Origin: Gottschalkiaceae bacterium SANA
GTDB taxonomy: Bacteria; Bacillota; Clostridia; Tissierellales; GPF-1
Direction of reading: 5' to 3'
Length of the DNA stretch: 64,000 nt
NCBI GenBank assembly: GCA_036323355.1
Contig: AP028876.1
Location: 2,790,001 to 2,854,000 of the forward strand
Both the position numbers and the translations under genes were made by a program. Below are positions 52,290 to 60,674 of the stretch, in pieces (position 1 is the stretch's first letter; every line of letters starts with the position of its first letter). The notes beneath the pieces were generated by a model. That model made no database searches, was not told where the DNA came from, and saw only the letters and a list, made by a program, of their open reading frames with translations.

Positions 52290-53267
52290 CTAAATATCCA
52301 TTTTCCAATAATACTTCTCAAAGAGCATCTGCGGTGTCAGCAATTGTTCGGAATATGGTTTCGCAAATTTTTCTGCCAAGGAAGGCAAAGAAACCTGCAT
52401 GGCTCGTCGAAAGGATTCCGGCATGGCTACTTTTCCAAGCAAGCGATCCATCAATAAGAGTCTTCCCTCTTTTATGTTTCCAATCACCGTCTGATCCTCG
52501 ATTTGATTCAATGGATAGACATTGAATTCTCGGTCGACATACAGATGGTCTAGATCTAATCTTCGAATCACAATATTCCGAAGGATTTCAGGATTTTCTG
52601 CGTATTCCCGTTCCGGACGTGCCCCATCAAGCTTGTAGGGAATCCCCTTTGCAAGCAAACCTTCAACAATCTTGCTCGTCGGAATGTTTTCATAGGCATT
52701 TCTCATTCCACCCGCCAAATAATAACGACCCGAAACCTTTAATTCATGAAGGCGCAATTCCTTGCCTTTTTCATAGATTGCGGCCACTTCTTTCTCATTT
52801 CCCTTTGTGGCTAAAATACGCCATTCAACCTGAAAACCTTGACTCATCGCTCGTTTTGTTGCATCTTCAATCTGACCATACGCACCTATTTTTCCCGCCA
52901 AAGAATCATGCATGAGCTCGGTTCCATAAAGTGTAAATCTGATTTTAGGCATAATCGGCAAGAGCTCAGACAAGAGTGTTTCCGACAGGTTTTCCCCATT
53001 GGTATACAGGCTGCGCTCCTTGTATTCACGACCTAGCCAAGATGCTTTCTCCGCTTTTTTCAATAGTGGCAGCAATTCAGGATACAAGGTTGGCTCCCGA
53101 AGAATCCCGATCGTAATTTCTTCCTTCAACATTTCCTGAAAGATTCCGGTCATATCCAGAATCTGATCCGGACTCATCATCATACGACCCCTGCTACCAG
53201 CGGGGCAATAGCAATGAAAACATTGATTGCGACAATTGGTTGCTTCGTAGAATATTTGTTTTGGCAT
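52290..53267 (-). CDS. Radical SAM protein, uncharacterised
   Basis: 325 aa. A radical SAM CxxxCxxC motif is in NCRNQCFHCYC close to the N-terminus, with the barrel strands TIGILREPTLYPELLP and KIRFTLYGTEL. The C-terminal part has no SPASM-type Cys cluster. Family function unknown. ATG 53267 is 8 nt after GAGGAGG; the 8-residue extension from 53291 is unlikely. It has no maturation substrate or peptide gene nearby. Confidence 0.8.
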   Translation of the reverse strand: MPKQIFYEATNCRNQCFHCYCPAGSRGRMMMSPDQILDMTGIFQEMLKEEITIGILREPTLYPELLPLLKKAEKASWLGREYKERSLYTNGENLSETLLSELLPIMPKIRFTLYGTELMHDSLAGKIGAYGQIEDATKRAMSQGFQVEWRILATKGNEKEVAAIYEKGKELRLHELKVSGRYYLAGGMRNAYENIPTSKIVEGLLAKGIPYKLDGARPEREYAENPEILRNIVIRRLDLDHLYVDREFNVYPLNQIEDQTVIGNIKEGRLLLMDRLLGKVAMPESFRRAMQVSLPSLAEKFAKPYSEQLLTPQMLFEKYYWKMDI

Positions 53268-53337
53268 ATTCCTCGCCTCCTCGATTTCCATTATATAACA
53301 ATCCTATTCAAGCAATTCTTAAATAACTTTAAAGATA

Positions 53338-53368
53338 AGAAAATAAGAGGCAAAATCACCTCTTATCA
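53338..53368 (-). terminator. Terminator of the diguanylate cyclase pair
   Basis: AATAAGAGG/CCTCTTAT stem around 53342-53365 with T-rich minus-strand tail. It overlaps the stop codon. Confidence 0.7.
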
Positions 53369-54277
53369 ATCCAACATCACCCGACTCTTTCCCTTTGCTT
53401 TTGCCTGATGCAACAGATCATCAACTCGGCGAATCAAATAGTCTATCGACTCTCCATGGTATTCCACCACCCCCGCACTAAATTGCAAGGTTACCGCAAG
53501 TTCGCCCTGTCGAAATTCATTAACACCAAGCATGGACTGAATCCGATCCAGAATCTCAACGACGTCACCAATCTTTGTCCCTGGGAAAAGTATGAGGAAC
53601 TCCTCCCCCCCATAGCGACCTACATAATCCATGGCGCGTACCTGTTCCATCAATGCATCCGAGAACGCTTTTAACACAAAGTCACCAAATTGATGACCAT
53701 GTTCGTCATTCACCGATTTAAAATAGTCGATATCAAGCAAGGCAATGGTAAGAAATTCAAGACCTCGCTCTGCGCGAGCGGTTTCCTTCTTCAACAACTC
53801 CATAATATGTTTTCGATTAAATAAACCCGTCATCTCATCAGTGATGGACTCATGATATAAACGATCATTCAGGCGTTCTAACTCTTCCAGATTTTCATTC
53901 CTTTCTCTGCGCAGTCGAATTAGCTCGGTAATGTCATGGAGCAATACAATAAACTCGCCTTGATTACCAGCAGTCGCCGAAATCTGAAAATCTCGCCCAT
54001 TGCAATGGACCTCTTGTTCATAGATCCGCGGTGCCCCTTCACCACAAACACGTTGGCAAAATCCTTGCAAGTCGCAATCAGCTTCTAATGAATCGATAAA
54101 AATTTCAGAAAAGGTCTTACCGAGTATCAAGGATCGATCCAACCCCACAATCAACTCGAATAGGGAGTTGACTTTCATAAAACGAAAGTGAAGCTTTTGA
54201 TCTTCCTTGCTTTCCATAAGCAGTTGTGCAAAGCCAATCGGCATTTGCTCAATCCAGTCTTCATTTGTTGTTACCAT
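53366..54277 (-). CDS. PAS-GGDEF diguanylate cyclase
   Basis: 303 aa. N-terminal PAS domain (about 10-125), short coiled coil, then GGDEF domain with active-site RYGGEEF and the RxxD inhibitory site (RAMD) five residues before it. It should make c-di-GMP from two GTP and be inhibited by product. No EAL or TM region. It starts 3 nt after the upstream cyclase stop and forms a two-gene unit. Confidence 0.93.
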   Translation of the reverse strand: MVTTNEDWIEQMPIGFAQLLMESKEDQKLHFRFMKVNSLFELIVGLDRSLILGKTFSEIFIDSLEADCDLQGFCQRVCGEGAPRIYEQEVHCNGRDFQISATAGNQGEFIVLLHDITELIRLRRERNENLEELERLNDRLYHESITDEMTGLFNRKHIMELLKKETARAERGLEFLTIALLDIDYFKSVNDEHGHQFGDFVLKAFSDALMEQVRAMDYVGRYGGEEFLILFPGTKIGDVVEILDRIQSMLGVNEFRQGELAVTLQFSAGVVEYHGESIDYLIRRVDDLLHQAKAKGKSRVMLD

Positions 54278-54280
54278 GAC

Positions 54281-55210
54281 TCACTCCTCCTCTTTCGTGA
54301 TCCACACCACTTGATTGCGCCCCGCTTCCTTGGCGGCATATAACCGCTCGTCAACCTGACTCAAAATTTGATGAATCGTTCCCCCTTGATAAACAGCAAT
54401 TCCAGCGCTAAAGGTGATTTTCAGATTATCGGTTTCCATTTGAAAAGGTATTGATTCCATTTGCCAGCGGATCCGTTCCAAAACCTGAACAGCTGTTTCC
54501 AGTTCTGTCTCTGGGAAAATTAGTAAAAACTCCTCTCCTCCATATCGACCGACATAATCCATGTCTCGCGTCCATTGTTGCAATCGCTTTGAAAACTGCT
54601 CTAAAACAGAATCCCCAGCCTGGTGGCCATAGGTATCATTAACCCGCTTAAAAAAATCAATGTCCAATAAGGCAATACTAAAGGACTTTTTATTCCGATC
54701 TGCCCGTGAAACTTCCTTGCTCAGCAGATCCATAATATATCTACGATTGAACAGCTTGGTACCAGGATCGGTGATGCTCTCCTTATAGAGCGTCACATTT
54801 AATTCTTCCAATTCCCGCTGCTTCTCGTTCATTTGCTCCCGTAGATCAGACATCTCTGTCATATCAATAAAAATCGTAGCAAATTCATCTTGAAAAACCG
54901 GAAAAGCAGTCACATGAAAGGTCCGCTTCAAAACGCGAGAATATTGTTCGAAGGTACGTGTTTGCTGAAATTCCACCACCTCAGTATAGATCTCCAGCCA
55001 AGGAATGGAGTCCGAAAGAATATTTGGGATTGCATCATCTGAATGTTTTCCAATTAAATCGTCTCGATTCAATCCTGTAATCTCTTCGTATGCTTGATTA
55101 ACCATTAAAAAGACATAGTCCACCACTTGTCCATTCAAATCTCGAACTGCGCGCCGATACGCAAAACCAACTGGCATATTTTCAATCATGACTTCCCAAA
55201 GCAGACCCAT
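54281..55210 (-). CDS. PAS-GGDEF diguanylate cyclase
   Basis: About 309 aa, paralogous to the downstream cyclase: PAS (about 8-125; VMIENMPVGFAYRR, HSDDAIPNIL), coiled coil and GGDEF with RYGGEEF preceded by RDMD (I-site RxxD). Start at ATG 55210 with AAAGGGG eight nt upstream is preferred over ATG 55237. The likely origin is tandem duplication. Both lack membrane segments, so the signal is probably cytoplasmic (redox, flavin or similar ligand on the PAS). Confidence 0.92.
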   Translation of the reverse strand: MGLLWEVMIENMPVGFAYRRAVRDLNGQVVDYVFLMVNQAYEEITGLNRDDLIGKHSDDAIPNILSDSIPWLEIYTEVVEFQQTRTFEQYSRVLKRTFHVTAFPVFQDEFATIFIDMTEMSDLREQMNEKQRELEELNVTLYKESITDPGTKLFNRRYIMDLLSKEVSRADRNKKSFSIALLDIDFFKRVNDTYGHQAGDSVLEQFSKRLQQWTRDMDYVGRYGGEEFLLIFPETELETAVQVLERIRWQMESIPFQMETDNLKITFSAGIAVYQGGTIHQILSQVDERLYAAKEAGRNQVVWITKEEE

Positions 55211-55365
55211 CTTTTCAACCCCTTTCGGCTTATCCATTTAATACCCGAATCTGGAAGGAATCCAAAAAAAGAAAACCCACAAAGTCCTTTTCTTTTTATT
55301 TTCTGCATTCTCTGTACTTTTGCTCGAGCTTTCGGTATAATAGTTTCATTGTCAACGGTGTCATT

Positions 55366-55485
55366 TGTTTCATCACCGAAGGCAGCGACGGTAACCATAC
55401 TCTCGCCAAGTTGTATGGTATCGCCAACTTCAACCTCGTGCTCCATTTCTTGTGTGAAATGGGGCACTTTTATTTCTGCAAACAC
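55366..55485 (-). pseudogene. Truncated srlB-like fragment
   Basis: About 40 codons closely match the srlB-like gene 55598-55957: AEIKVPHFTQEMEHEVEVGD against AEISVLHSIEEMEREVEVGD, with nearly the same DNA in this part. Both the 5' and the 3' halves of the gene are missing and the frame runs on into unrelated sequence. It lies beyond the operon terminator, so it is a relic of a partial duplication. Confidence 0.75.
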
Positions 55486-55538
55486 GCCTATATAAAATCA
55501 TTCTTTATAAAATGAATACTCTCTTCAAAAAAACTATC

Positions 55539-55567
55539 AAAAAAAGAAGACCACTAAGTGATCTTCT
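55539..55567 (-). terminator. Terminator of the srl-like PTS operon
   Basis: AGAAGACCAC (55545-55554) pairs with GTGATCTTCT (55558-55567), loop TAA. T run follows on the minus strand. Confidence 0.85.
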
Positions 55568-55597
55568 CTCATTTCAATTCTTAATCTTTACTTCTAC

Positions 55598-55957
55598 TCA
55601 GGCTTTCGAAATACAAATCTCGTCACCTATCTTTATCACGGGAAGAGCACTACCTTTCAGTTCAATCTGTCCTGGAAGATCAGCTTGTGGTTTCCCCGAA
55701 AACTTAAAGGAGCAATGGCCCAATAATTTAAGGGTATGATTTGCTTCGCCACCAACAGCAGTTACAGTATACGTGCTCTCGCCAAATCGCACAATATCCC
55801 CAACTTCAACCTCGCGCTCCATTTCTTCTATGGAATGGAGTACACTTATTTCTGCCAATTCTTGTGGCGCATTATTATTAAAAATAATCAGCATATCCAT
55901 CTCTAAAAATTCTAATGCCATTTCACCGATTTCCGTTACTTGTGCCTGATACTTCAT
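55598..55957 (-). CDS. srlB: PTS glucitol/sorbitol-type IIA component
   Basis: About 119 aa, the size and pattern of EIIA-Gut (E. coli SrlB, 123 aa): N-terminal MKYQAQVTEIG, central EISVLHSIEEMEREVEVGD with the conserved His (His in VLHS) as likely phosphorylation site, and FSGKPQADLPGQIELKG. ATG 55957 has GGAGGGG six nt before it; the ORF start at 55972 is not used. It is the last gene of the PTS operon. Confidence 0.9.
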   Translation of the reverse strand: MKYQAQVTEIGEMALEFLEMDMLIIFNNNAPQELAEISVLHSIEEMEREVEVGDIVRFGESTYTVTAVGGEANHTLKLLGHCSFKFSGKPQADLPGQIELKGSALPVIKIGDEICISKA

Positions 55958-55980
55958 GCTATTCCCCTCCAACTCTTTTC

Positions 55981-56964
55981 TTAGTACATTCCGATACTAA
56001 ATACGTATGCAATGATAACGGATAATGGTCCGGTAATCATGCGTGAGAACAATACCGCTGGAACGCCAACGTTTACTGTTTCCGGCTCTGCTTCTCCTAA
56101 AGACAAACCAACTGGAATAAAGTCACAACCTACTTGTGGATCAATCGCAAACAATGCAGGCAATGCCAATTGAACAGGGATGTTTCCCTTGCCAATTTCC
56201 ACACCAACCAATACACCGACGACCTGTGCAATAACCGCGCCTGGTCCTAAAACTGGTGATAGGAATGGAATGGAACATACAACTGAAATCAAGAATAATC
56301 CTGGCAGCGTTCCAGCAAATGGAGTAATCGTATTCGCGATCACATCGCCAATTCCCGATGCCGAAATAATGCCCATCATCATTGAAATAAACGCCATAAA
56401 TGGTAGCACATTTCGAATCACTGAATCAATTGTATCACGGCCTGCTTGGTAGAACTTGCCGACGATGCCACCGATCCCTTTACCCAATCGAACTAGGAAT
56501 GCTTCCTTTTTAACATTTTCCGCTGCTGCCACTTTTGGCTTCACCTCTTCCTTCGTTGTTTCTGCTGTTATTGGAGCTGCTTCTGGAGCTGCTGCTTCAT
56601 CTGTCGAAGAGATTTGATCCAATCCAACATCTGAAACATATAGCGCTTCTGTCATAAATTGTGCCAATGGGCCCGCTTTTCCCACTGGATTTAAGTTTAT
56701 TGTCAACACTTTTTTCTTGGGATAAACTCCACATCGTGCCGTGCCACCGCAGTCAACAATTGCAACTGCAATCTTTGTATCGGATACGCCTGTTGAAAAT
56801 CCGTCAATCGCTTCTCCACCTGTCAGTTCTGCAATTTTTTGAGCAACAGGATGAATGCCACCACCGGTTACAGACAAGATTACATTTCTTTCTTCTGTTG
56901 GCGCAATGACCAAGGGTCCGCCCCAACCGCTACTACCTTTTATAACTTTAACTGAACGATACAT
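55981..56964 (-). CDS. srlE: PTS glucitol/sorbitol-type IIB(C) component
   Basis: 327 aa. N-terminal EIIB domain with the phospho-Cys in ARCGVYPKKK (about 78), a Pro/Ala/Glu-rich linker (about 118-150), and a membrane part with four helices (about 175-327). Same architecture as E. coli SrlE (319 aa). Receives phosphate from EIIA and passes it to the polyol in transit. Confidence 0.92.
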   Translation of the reverse strand: MYRSVKVIKGSSGWGGPLVIAPTEERNVILSVTGGGIHPVAQKIAELTGGEAIDGFSTGVSDTKIAVAIVDCGGTARCGVYPKKKVLTINLNPVGKAGPLAQFMTEALYVSDVGLDQISSTDEAAAPEAAPITAETTKEEVKPKVAAAENVKKEAFLVRLGKGIGGIVGKFYQAGRDTIDSVIRNVLPFMAFISMMMGIISASGIGDVIANTITPFAGTLPGLFLISVVCSIPFLSPVLGPGAVIAQVVGVLVGVEIGKGNIPVQLALPALFAIDPQVGCDFIPVGLSLGEAEPETVNVGVPAVLFSRMITGPLSVIIAYVFSIGMY

Positions 56965-56976
56965 CGCTTCCCCTCC

Positions 56977-57495
56977 TTACGCTTCTCTTTTCATCAAGAT
57001 TGCAGTAATTCGCTCTGTCACGATTCCACGAATAAGTATAACCACGAGACCTGCTAGGAAATATCGAATGGCTAAGCTACCCAAGGAATACCCCAAAGCT
57101 TGAACGCCAGTTGCAATGCCCATGTATACAAAAAGCTCACCGGGGTTGGCATGTGGGAACAATCCTAAAATTGGATGTACAAAAGAAACGGCTGCATCGT
57201 AGTAAGCTGGCTTATACTTTTCAGGTAAAAATTTACCGAAGGTATAGCACATTGGATTTGTCAAAAAGAATACCGATAGCAATGGTAAAATCGTATAGCG
57301 AGTGATAATGTTTTTACCCATGAGTTTCGCAAAACCCTCTACACGTTCTTCACCGATAATCATAATCAATGCGTTTACTGCTGTGATTAATACGACCAGC
57401 ATAGGGATAATGCCAGTAACCAAGGCCATAAAAGTGTTTCCACCAGCTCTAAATAAGTTAATAAATCCATCCGCAAAACTTGCTGCTGCTTGCAT
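56977..57495 (-). CDS. srlA: PTS glucitol/sorbitol-type IIC component
   Basis: 172 aa with four membrane helices. Conserved stretches GGNTFMALVTGIIPMLVVLI, PMCYTFGKFLPEKYKPAYYD and ANPGELFVYMGIATG match EIIC-Gut (E. coli SrlA, 187 aa). The PEK-KPAYYD loop is the usual substrate region. GGAGG lies before ATG. Substrate is a hexitol or related polyol and need not be glucitol. Confidence 0.93.
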   Translation of the reverse strand: MQAAASFADGFINLFRAGGNTFMALVTGIIPMLVVLITAVNALIMIIGEERVEGFAKLMGKNIITRYTILPLLSVFFLTNPMCYTFGKFLPEKYKPAYYDAAVSFVHPILGLFPHANPGELFVYMGIATGVQALGYSLGSLAIRYFLAGLVVILIRGIVTERITAILMKREA

Positions 57496-57521
57496 CTATT
57501 TTCCTCCTTGTTCTTTTATTA

Positions 57522-57926
57522 TTAATCTGTTAAAGACTCTAACTCTTTTTCACCCCTCTTTCTTCGCTGAGCTGCGACTTGATGAAGTGCCATATCAACA
57601 GATTTTTGGACATCACCGTTAATTTTATTGTTTTTCAATGTCTCCTCGATTTCGCCAATCGTTTTCCCCAAAAGCAAAGGATATGGTTTGAATTTTGCAA
57701 AGAAAGTCATACCTCGCATCAATTGAATATCCACAATCCGATCATTTGGACCCACTGCCATAACCAAAATATTACCCGGTCTAATTCTTCCTCTCGTTTG
57801 CCCGATTCCGAAATCACCGTTTCTTCGAACTTCTACCATCTTATTTTGAATTCTCTTTGTTTGGAAATAGGTTAATATGGTTTGTATAATCATAAAGAAA
57901 AATGCGACTATAAATATTTTAAGCAT
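57522..57926 (-). CDS. srlM: GutM/SrlM family protein
   Basis: 134 aa. N-terminal membrane helix (about 3-20, IFIVAFFFMIIQTILTYFQ) and a soluble part with VRRNGDFGIGQTRGRIRPGN and LLGKTIGEIEE, matching the GutM family annotated as glucitol operon activator. The membrane helix makes a DNA-binding role doubtful; the exact role is unsettled. It overlaps the SorC gene end by 8 nt. Confidence 0.88.
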   Translation of the reverse strand: MLKIFIVAFFFMIIQTILTYFQTKRIQNKMVEVRRNGDFGIGQTRGRIRPGNILVMAVGPNDRIVDIQLMRGMTFFAKFKPYPLLLGKTIGEIEETLKNNKINGDVQKSVDMALHQVAAQRRKRGEKELESLTD

Positions 57927-58887
57927 TTAACTCCTCCGTTTCTTTCAAAATTCGTAAGGCACATGATGTATTCATGACCACCACATTAATAAAACCGCCT
58001 CTAATGGCACCAAGTATAGCTTCCCATTTCGACTCATTAGCTACCGCAGCGATTACAATGGGAATTCGCTTTAATCGAGCAATGGCGATACCGAATACAT
58101 TCTGGTTGCAGATAAAGGGTTCTGTGTTTCCGTAATCATCATAAAACTGCAGGCAGATGTCACCAACCGCATTAAATTTTCCAAGGCTCTTCAGCTTTTC
58201 TTCGTTGAAATATCCCGATGCCATCACAGATGACTTGGGATCCATCGGGCTGCCGACACCAACTAGAGCAATATTCAAGTGATCCATTTCTTCTAAAACT
58301 TCATGCAATCCCTCGTCTTCTTTCAATTGTTCAATCAAAGCCGGATTGGTGATCATGGCTGGAGCGTGCAAGAGTTTCACACTACCAGAAAAAGAATTTG
58401 CCAAGTCCATGGCAATTTGATTGGGATGAATATCTGAAGCGACTTGACCGACTCCGCCAATTAAGGGTACAAATACCGCTTTAACAGGTCGGGTTACATC
58501 CACATACCGTGCTGCTTGCTTAATGGTGGTTCCCATGGATACACCAACACGATCTCCTTTTTTTACAATCCGCATCAAGTAATTGGCGACTGCATATCCA
58601 ATTTCATTTTTTTGATTAAACTCTTCCGCCTTATCCTGGACCACAATGGCTTCTCGAAGATCAAATCGTTGTTCCAGGGCTTTTTCTAAATCTCGAAACT
58701 CCTTATCCGAATAATTATGTATCTTGACTTCTACAATTCCACTCACACGACCAGCTTTTAACAAACGCGATACCGTTGGCCTTGAAATTTTCAAAATATC
58801 AGCAATTTCCTTTTGACCAAGGTTTTCATCGTAATATAGTGAACAACATTTTACGATCAAACGTTCATCATCAACTATCTTTTTCAT
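57919..58887 (-). CDS. SorC family sugar-binding transcriptional regulator
   Basis: About 322 aa. N-terminal HTH (about 18-50; QKEIADILKISRPTVSRLLKAG) and a sugar-phosphate-binding domain of the SorC/DeoR-like type (GVSMGTTIKQAARYV, FVPLIGGVGQV, GVGSPMDPKSSVMASG). ATG 58887 is 6 nt after AAAAGGGGG; the longer frame is spurious. It probably senses a phosphorylated polyol and controls this operon; a palindrome covers its own promoter. Confidence 0.92.
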   Translation of the reverse strand: MKKIVDDERLIVKCCSLYYDENLGQKEIADILKISRPTVSRLLKAGRVSGIVEVKIHNYSDKEFRDLEKALEQRFDLREAIVVQDKAEEFNQKNEIGYAVANYLMRIVKKGDRVGVSMGTTIKQAARYVDVTRPVKAVFVPLIGGVGQVASDIHPNQIAMDLANSFSGSVKLLHAPAMITNPALIEQLKEDEGLHEVLEEMDHLNIALVGVGSPMDPKSSVMASGYFNEEKLKSLGKFNAVGDICLQFYDDYGNTEPFICNQNVFGIAIARLKRIPIVIAAVANESKWEAILGAIRGGFINVVVMNTSCALRILKETEELNA

Positions 58888-58929
58888 GGCCATCCCCCTT
58901 TTACTTTTACATACGTTCCAAGTCAATAC

Positions 58930-58945
58930 CTAATTTCATAATTAG
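58930..58945. promoter_or_regulatory. SorC operator candidate at its own promoter
   Basis: 16-bp inverted repeat CTAATT-TCAT-AATTAG, overlapping the end of the -10 and the start point. Confidence 0.65.
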
Positions 58946-58972
58946 TATATGGGGGTAGGAAAACCTTGTCAA
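58944..58972 (-). promoter_or_regulatory. Promoter of the SorC-srl operon
   Basis: Minus-strand TTGACA (58972-58967), 17-nt spacer, TATACT (58949-58944): near-consensus. Confidence 0.85.
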
Positions 58973-59007
58973 TGATTGATATTTTTATATCAAAATCCTG
59001 AGTTCAC

Positions 59008-59033
59008 AAAAGTCCGAATTTTCATTCGGACTT
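59008..59033 (-). terminator. Terminator of the SAF dehydrogenase gene
   Basis: AAGTCCGAA (59010-59018) pairs with TTCGGACTT (59025-59033), then TTTTG on the minus strand. Confidence 0.85.
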
Positions 59034-59069
59034 CTGCAAACACATCAAGATGATAAAAACGTAAACGTC

Positions 59070-60359
59070 TTAAAACATTTGATCCTGAAGCTGACGCAAT
59101 TGAACGATGAATGAAGAAGTATCAATCTTCACATCATCATAAGTGATCAGCTCACCTTTTTTCACATCACGAACAACCTTTGTTTTCTTATTGACCAAGC
59201 CCATTGGAACTGCATTATTTTCTTTCACAATAGCTGCAGATTCAATGGTTCCGTATACTGTATATCCACCAATACCATCAAGTGTTTCGCCTGCCTTCAA
59301 ATCTCTTTTGGCAACAGCAACACACTCAGAAACAGGTGCACCCAAAGGAACGATTGTTGGTTCATGGTCCAATACGGCACGCGCTACTGTTAAAGGTGTC
59401 TCTAGGCTGCAAAGGTGGTATGGTCGATATAGTACATAGTTAGGTCCGTCACCCATGCTCAAGTAATGCATTTCACGATGCACTTCTTTAAGCGGGCTGG
59501 AGACAATCACGAATACCCCTGGTGCTACACCGTTTACGTAATCAATCACACCATAATTGTTCAGAATGCCGCCTTCTTCCTTCAATTGGAAAAGTCCAGG
59601 CAATTCTTCAACCGTTCCAATAGGACCATGCGCACCACGAACATCAGCCAGGAAGCCGGTTGCATTGGACATTGCAGTCATTTCTACCGCTGTTTTTGTA
59701 CCATCTTTAAAACAAGCCAGCATCTTTGGATTTACGCCTCTTCGCGTCGCTTCTTCCATTACAGAATCTGGATTTGCATTTAAATCGATCGCATTGTTTT
59801 TGCCTTTTCCAACGACACGAACATCGTAGCCCAATGCTGTCGCAAAATCATAAAGTTCCATAACCGCACCCGGCTCATCGCCGTGAGAACCTGTATAAAC
59901 AATTCCTGCGTTATCCGCGAGTTTCTTCAACAGTGGTCCAATGGTAACATCAGCTTCAACGTTCATCATAATAATATTCTTTTTCTCAAAGATACAATCC
60001 ATCGCCACGTGAGCGCCAACATCCGGCACGCCAGTTGCTTCAACTACCGCATCAACTTGATCCATCTTCGCAGCCAGCATTGCATTGCTTGTAATCACAA
60101 ATTTTCCATCTTCAATTGCTTGCATACCCTCTTCAGCCGTTTCAACAATTGCAATTTGATCTTCGGAAACATTCGCATTTAAGTAAGCTTTCTTTGCAGA
60201 TTCAATATTAATGTCAGCTACTACTGCAGGACGCATGCCCTTCATCGCCAGCATTTGACTAACCATTCCAGTTCCCATCTGTCCCGCACCAATAATTGCC
60301 GCTTGGATCGGTGTACCATTTTCTTCTAGTTCTGCCAGTCTTTTATTCATTCCTAACAT
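59070..60359 (-). CDS. NAD(P)-dependent dehydrogenase-like protein with C-terminal SAF domain (COG4091)
   Basis: 429 aa. Rossmann domain with AAIIGAGQMGTGMVSQML (about 19-36), homoserine-dehydrogenase-like core (AVVEATGVPDVGAHVAM, IMMNVEADVTIGP, GSHGDEPGAVMELYDF), and a SAF domain at the C-terminus (about 345-425; RDLKAGETLDGIGGYTVYG). COG4091 members were named predicted homoserine dehydrogenases, but they occur with polyol PTS genes; I infer a dehydrogenase or epimerase acting on a polyol- or ketose-phosphate. Not linked to threonine or methionine genes here. Own promoter with a palindrome like that at sorC. Confidence 0.85.
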   Translation of the reverse strand: MLGMNKRLAELEENGTPIQAAIIGAGQMGTGMVSQMLAMKGMRPAVVADINIESAKKAYLNANVSEDQIAIVETAEEGMQAIEDGKFVITSNAMLAAKMDQVDAVVEATGVPDVGAHVAMDCIFEKKNIIMMNVEADVTIGPLLKKLADNAGIVYTGSHGDEPGAVMELYDFATALGYDVRVVGKGKNNAIDLNANPDSVMEEATRRGVNPKMLACFKDGTKTAVEMTAMSNATGFLADVRGAHGPIGTVEELPGLFQLKEEGGILNNYGVIDYVNGVAPGVFVIVSSPLKEVHREMHYLSMGDGPNYVLYRPYHLCSLETPLTVARAVLDHEPTIVPLGAPVSECVAVAKRDLKAGETLDGIGGYTVYGTIESAAIVKENNAVPMGLVNKKTKVVRDVKKGELITYDDVKIDTSSFIVQLRQLQDQMF

Positions 60360-60398
60360 GTTATTTCCTCCTTTATTTTTACATTTGTTCTGTTTCAG

Positions 60399-60444
60399 AA
60401 CCTAAATTCAGGTTATTATAATCAGGAAGTAAAGCCGGTGTCAA
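60399..60444 (-). promoter_or_regulatory. Promoter and SorC operator candidate of the SAF dehydrogenase gene
   Basis: Minus-strand TTGACA (60444-60439), 18-nt spacer, TATAAT (60420-60415). The 16-bp palindrome AACCTAAATTCAGGTT (60399-60414) directly follows the -10. Confidence 0.75.
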
Positions 60445-60570
60445 TGGAATTGTCTCACTTTTACGAAATTTCTAAATTGTTAAATTGATCACAGTTTTTA
60501 TCAAGATTAGTCGTACTTTTATCATAAAAACACTTTCCTTCGTGAATTCTTAGGGATTCAAGGAAAAAGC

Positions 60571-60599
60571 TTGTCACTGTCGCTTCTTCGTCATATAAT
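60571..60599 (+). promoter_or_regulatory. Promoter of the ABC-F gene
   Basis: TTGTCA (60571-60576), 17-nt spacer, TATAAT (60594-60599), giving a leader of about 66 nt. Confidence 0.8.
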
Positions 60600-60636
60600 A
60601 AAAGTCACTGTCAATAGGAAATAAAACTGAACCTTT

Positions 60637-60674
60637 AAAGGAGGAATAGGGGGACATCCCCCGCATCCAATATG
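60637..60674 (+). promoter_or_regulatory. Unusual translation start region of the ABC-F gene: hairpin between SD and ATG
   Basis: AAAGGAGG (60637-60644) is separated from ATG 60672 by 27 nt, including a GGGGG-ACAT-CCCCC hairpin (60649-60662). No in-frame start lies at a normal distance. With the hairpin folded, the effective spacing is about 13 nt. Confidence 0.6.

Noticed and set aside
55186-55365. C-terminal extension of the small frame ending at 55186 as a real 99-aa gene
   Set aside because: After about 40 srlB-like codons the frame enters basic, low-complexity sequence overlapping the cyclase upstream region and start; best read as a truncated relic.
59070-60359. Homoserine dehydrogenase of threonine synthesis
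   Set aside because: The Rossmann and core regions resemble the family, but the SAF domain and polyol PTS context point elsewhere, and no amino-acid genes are near.
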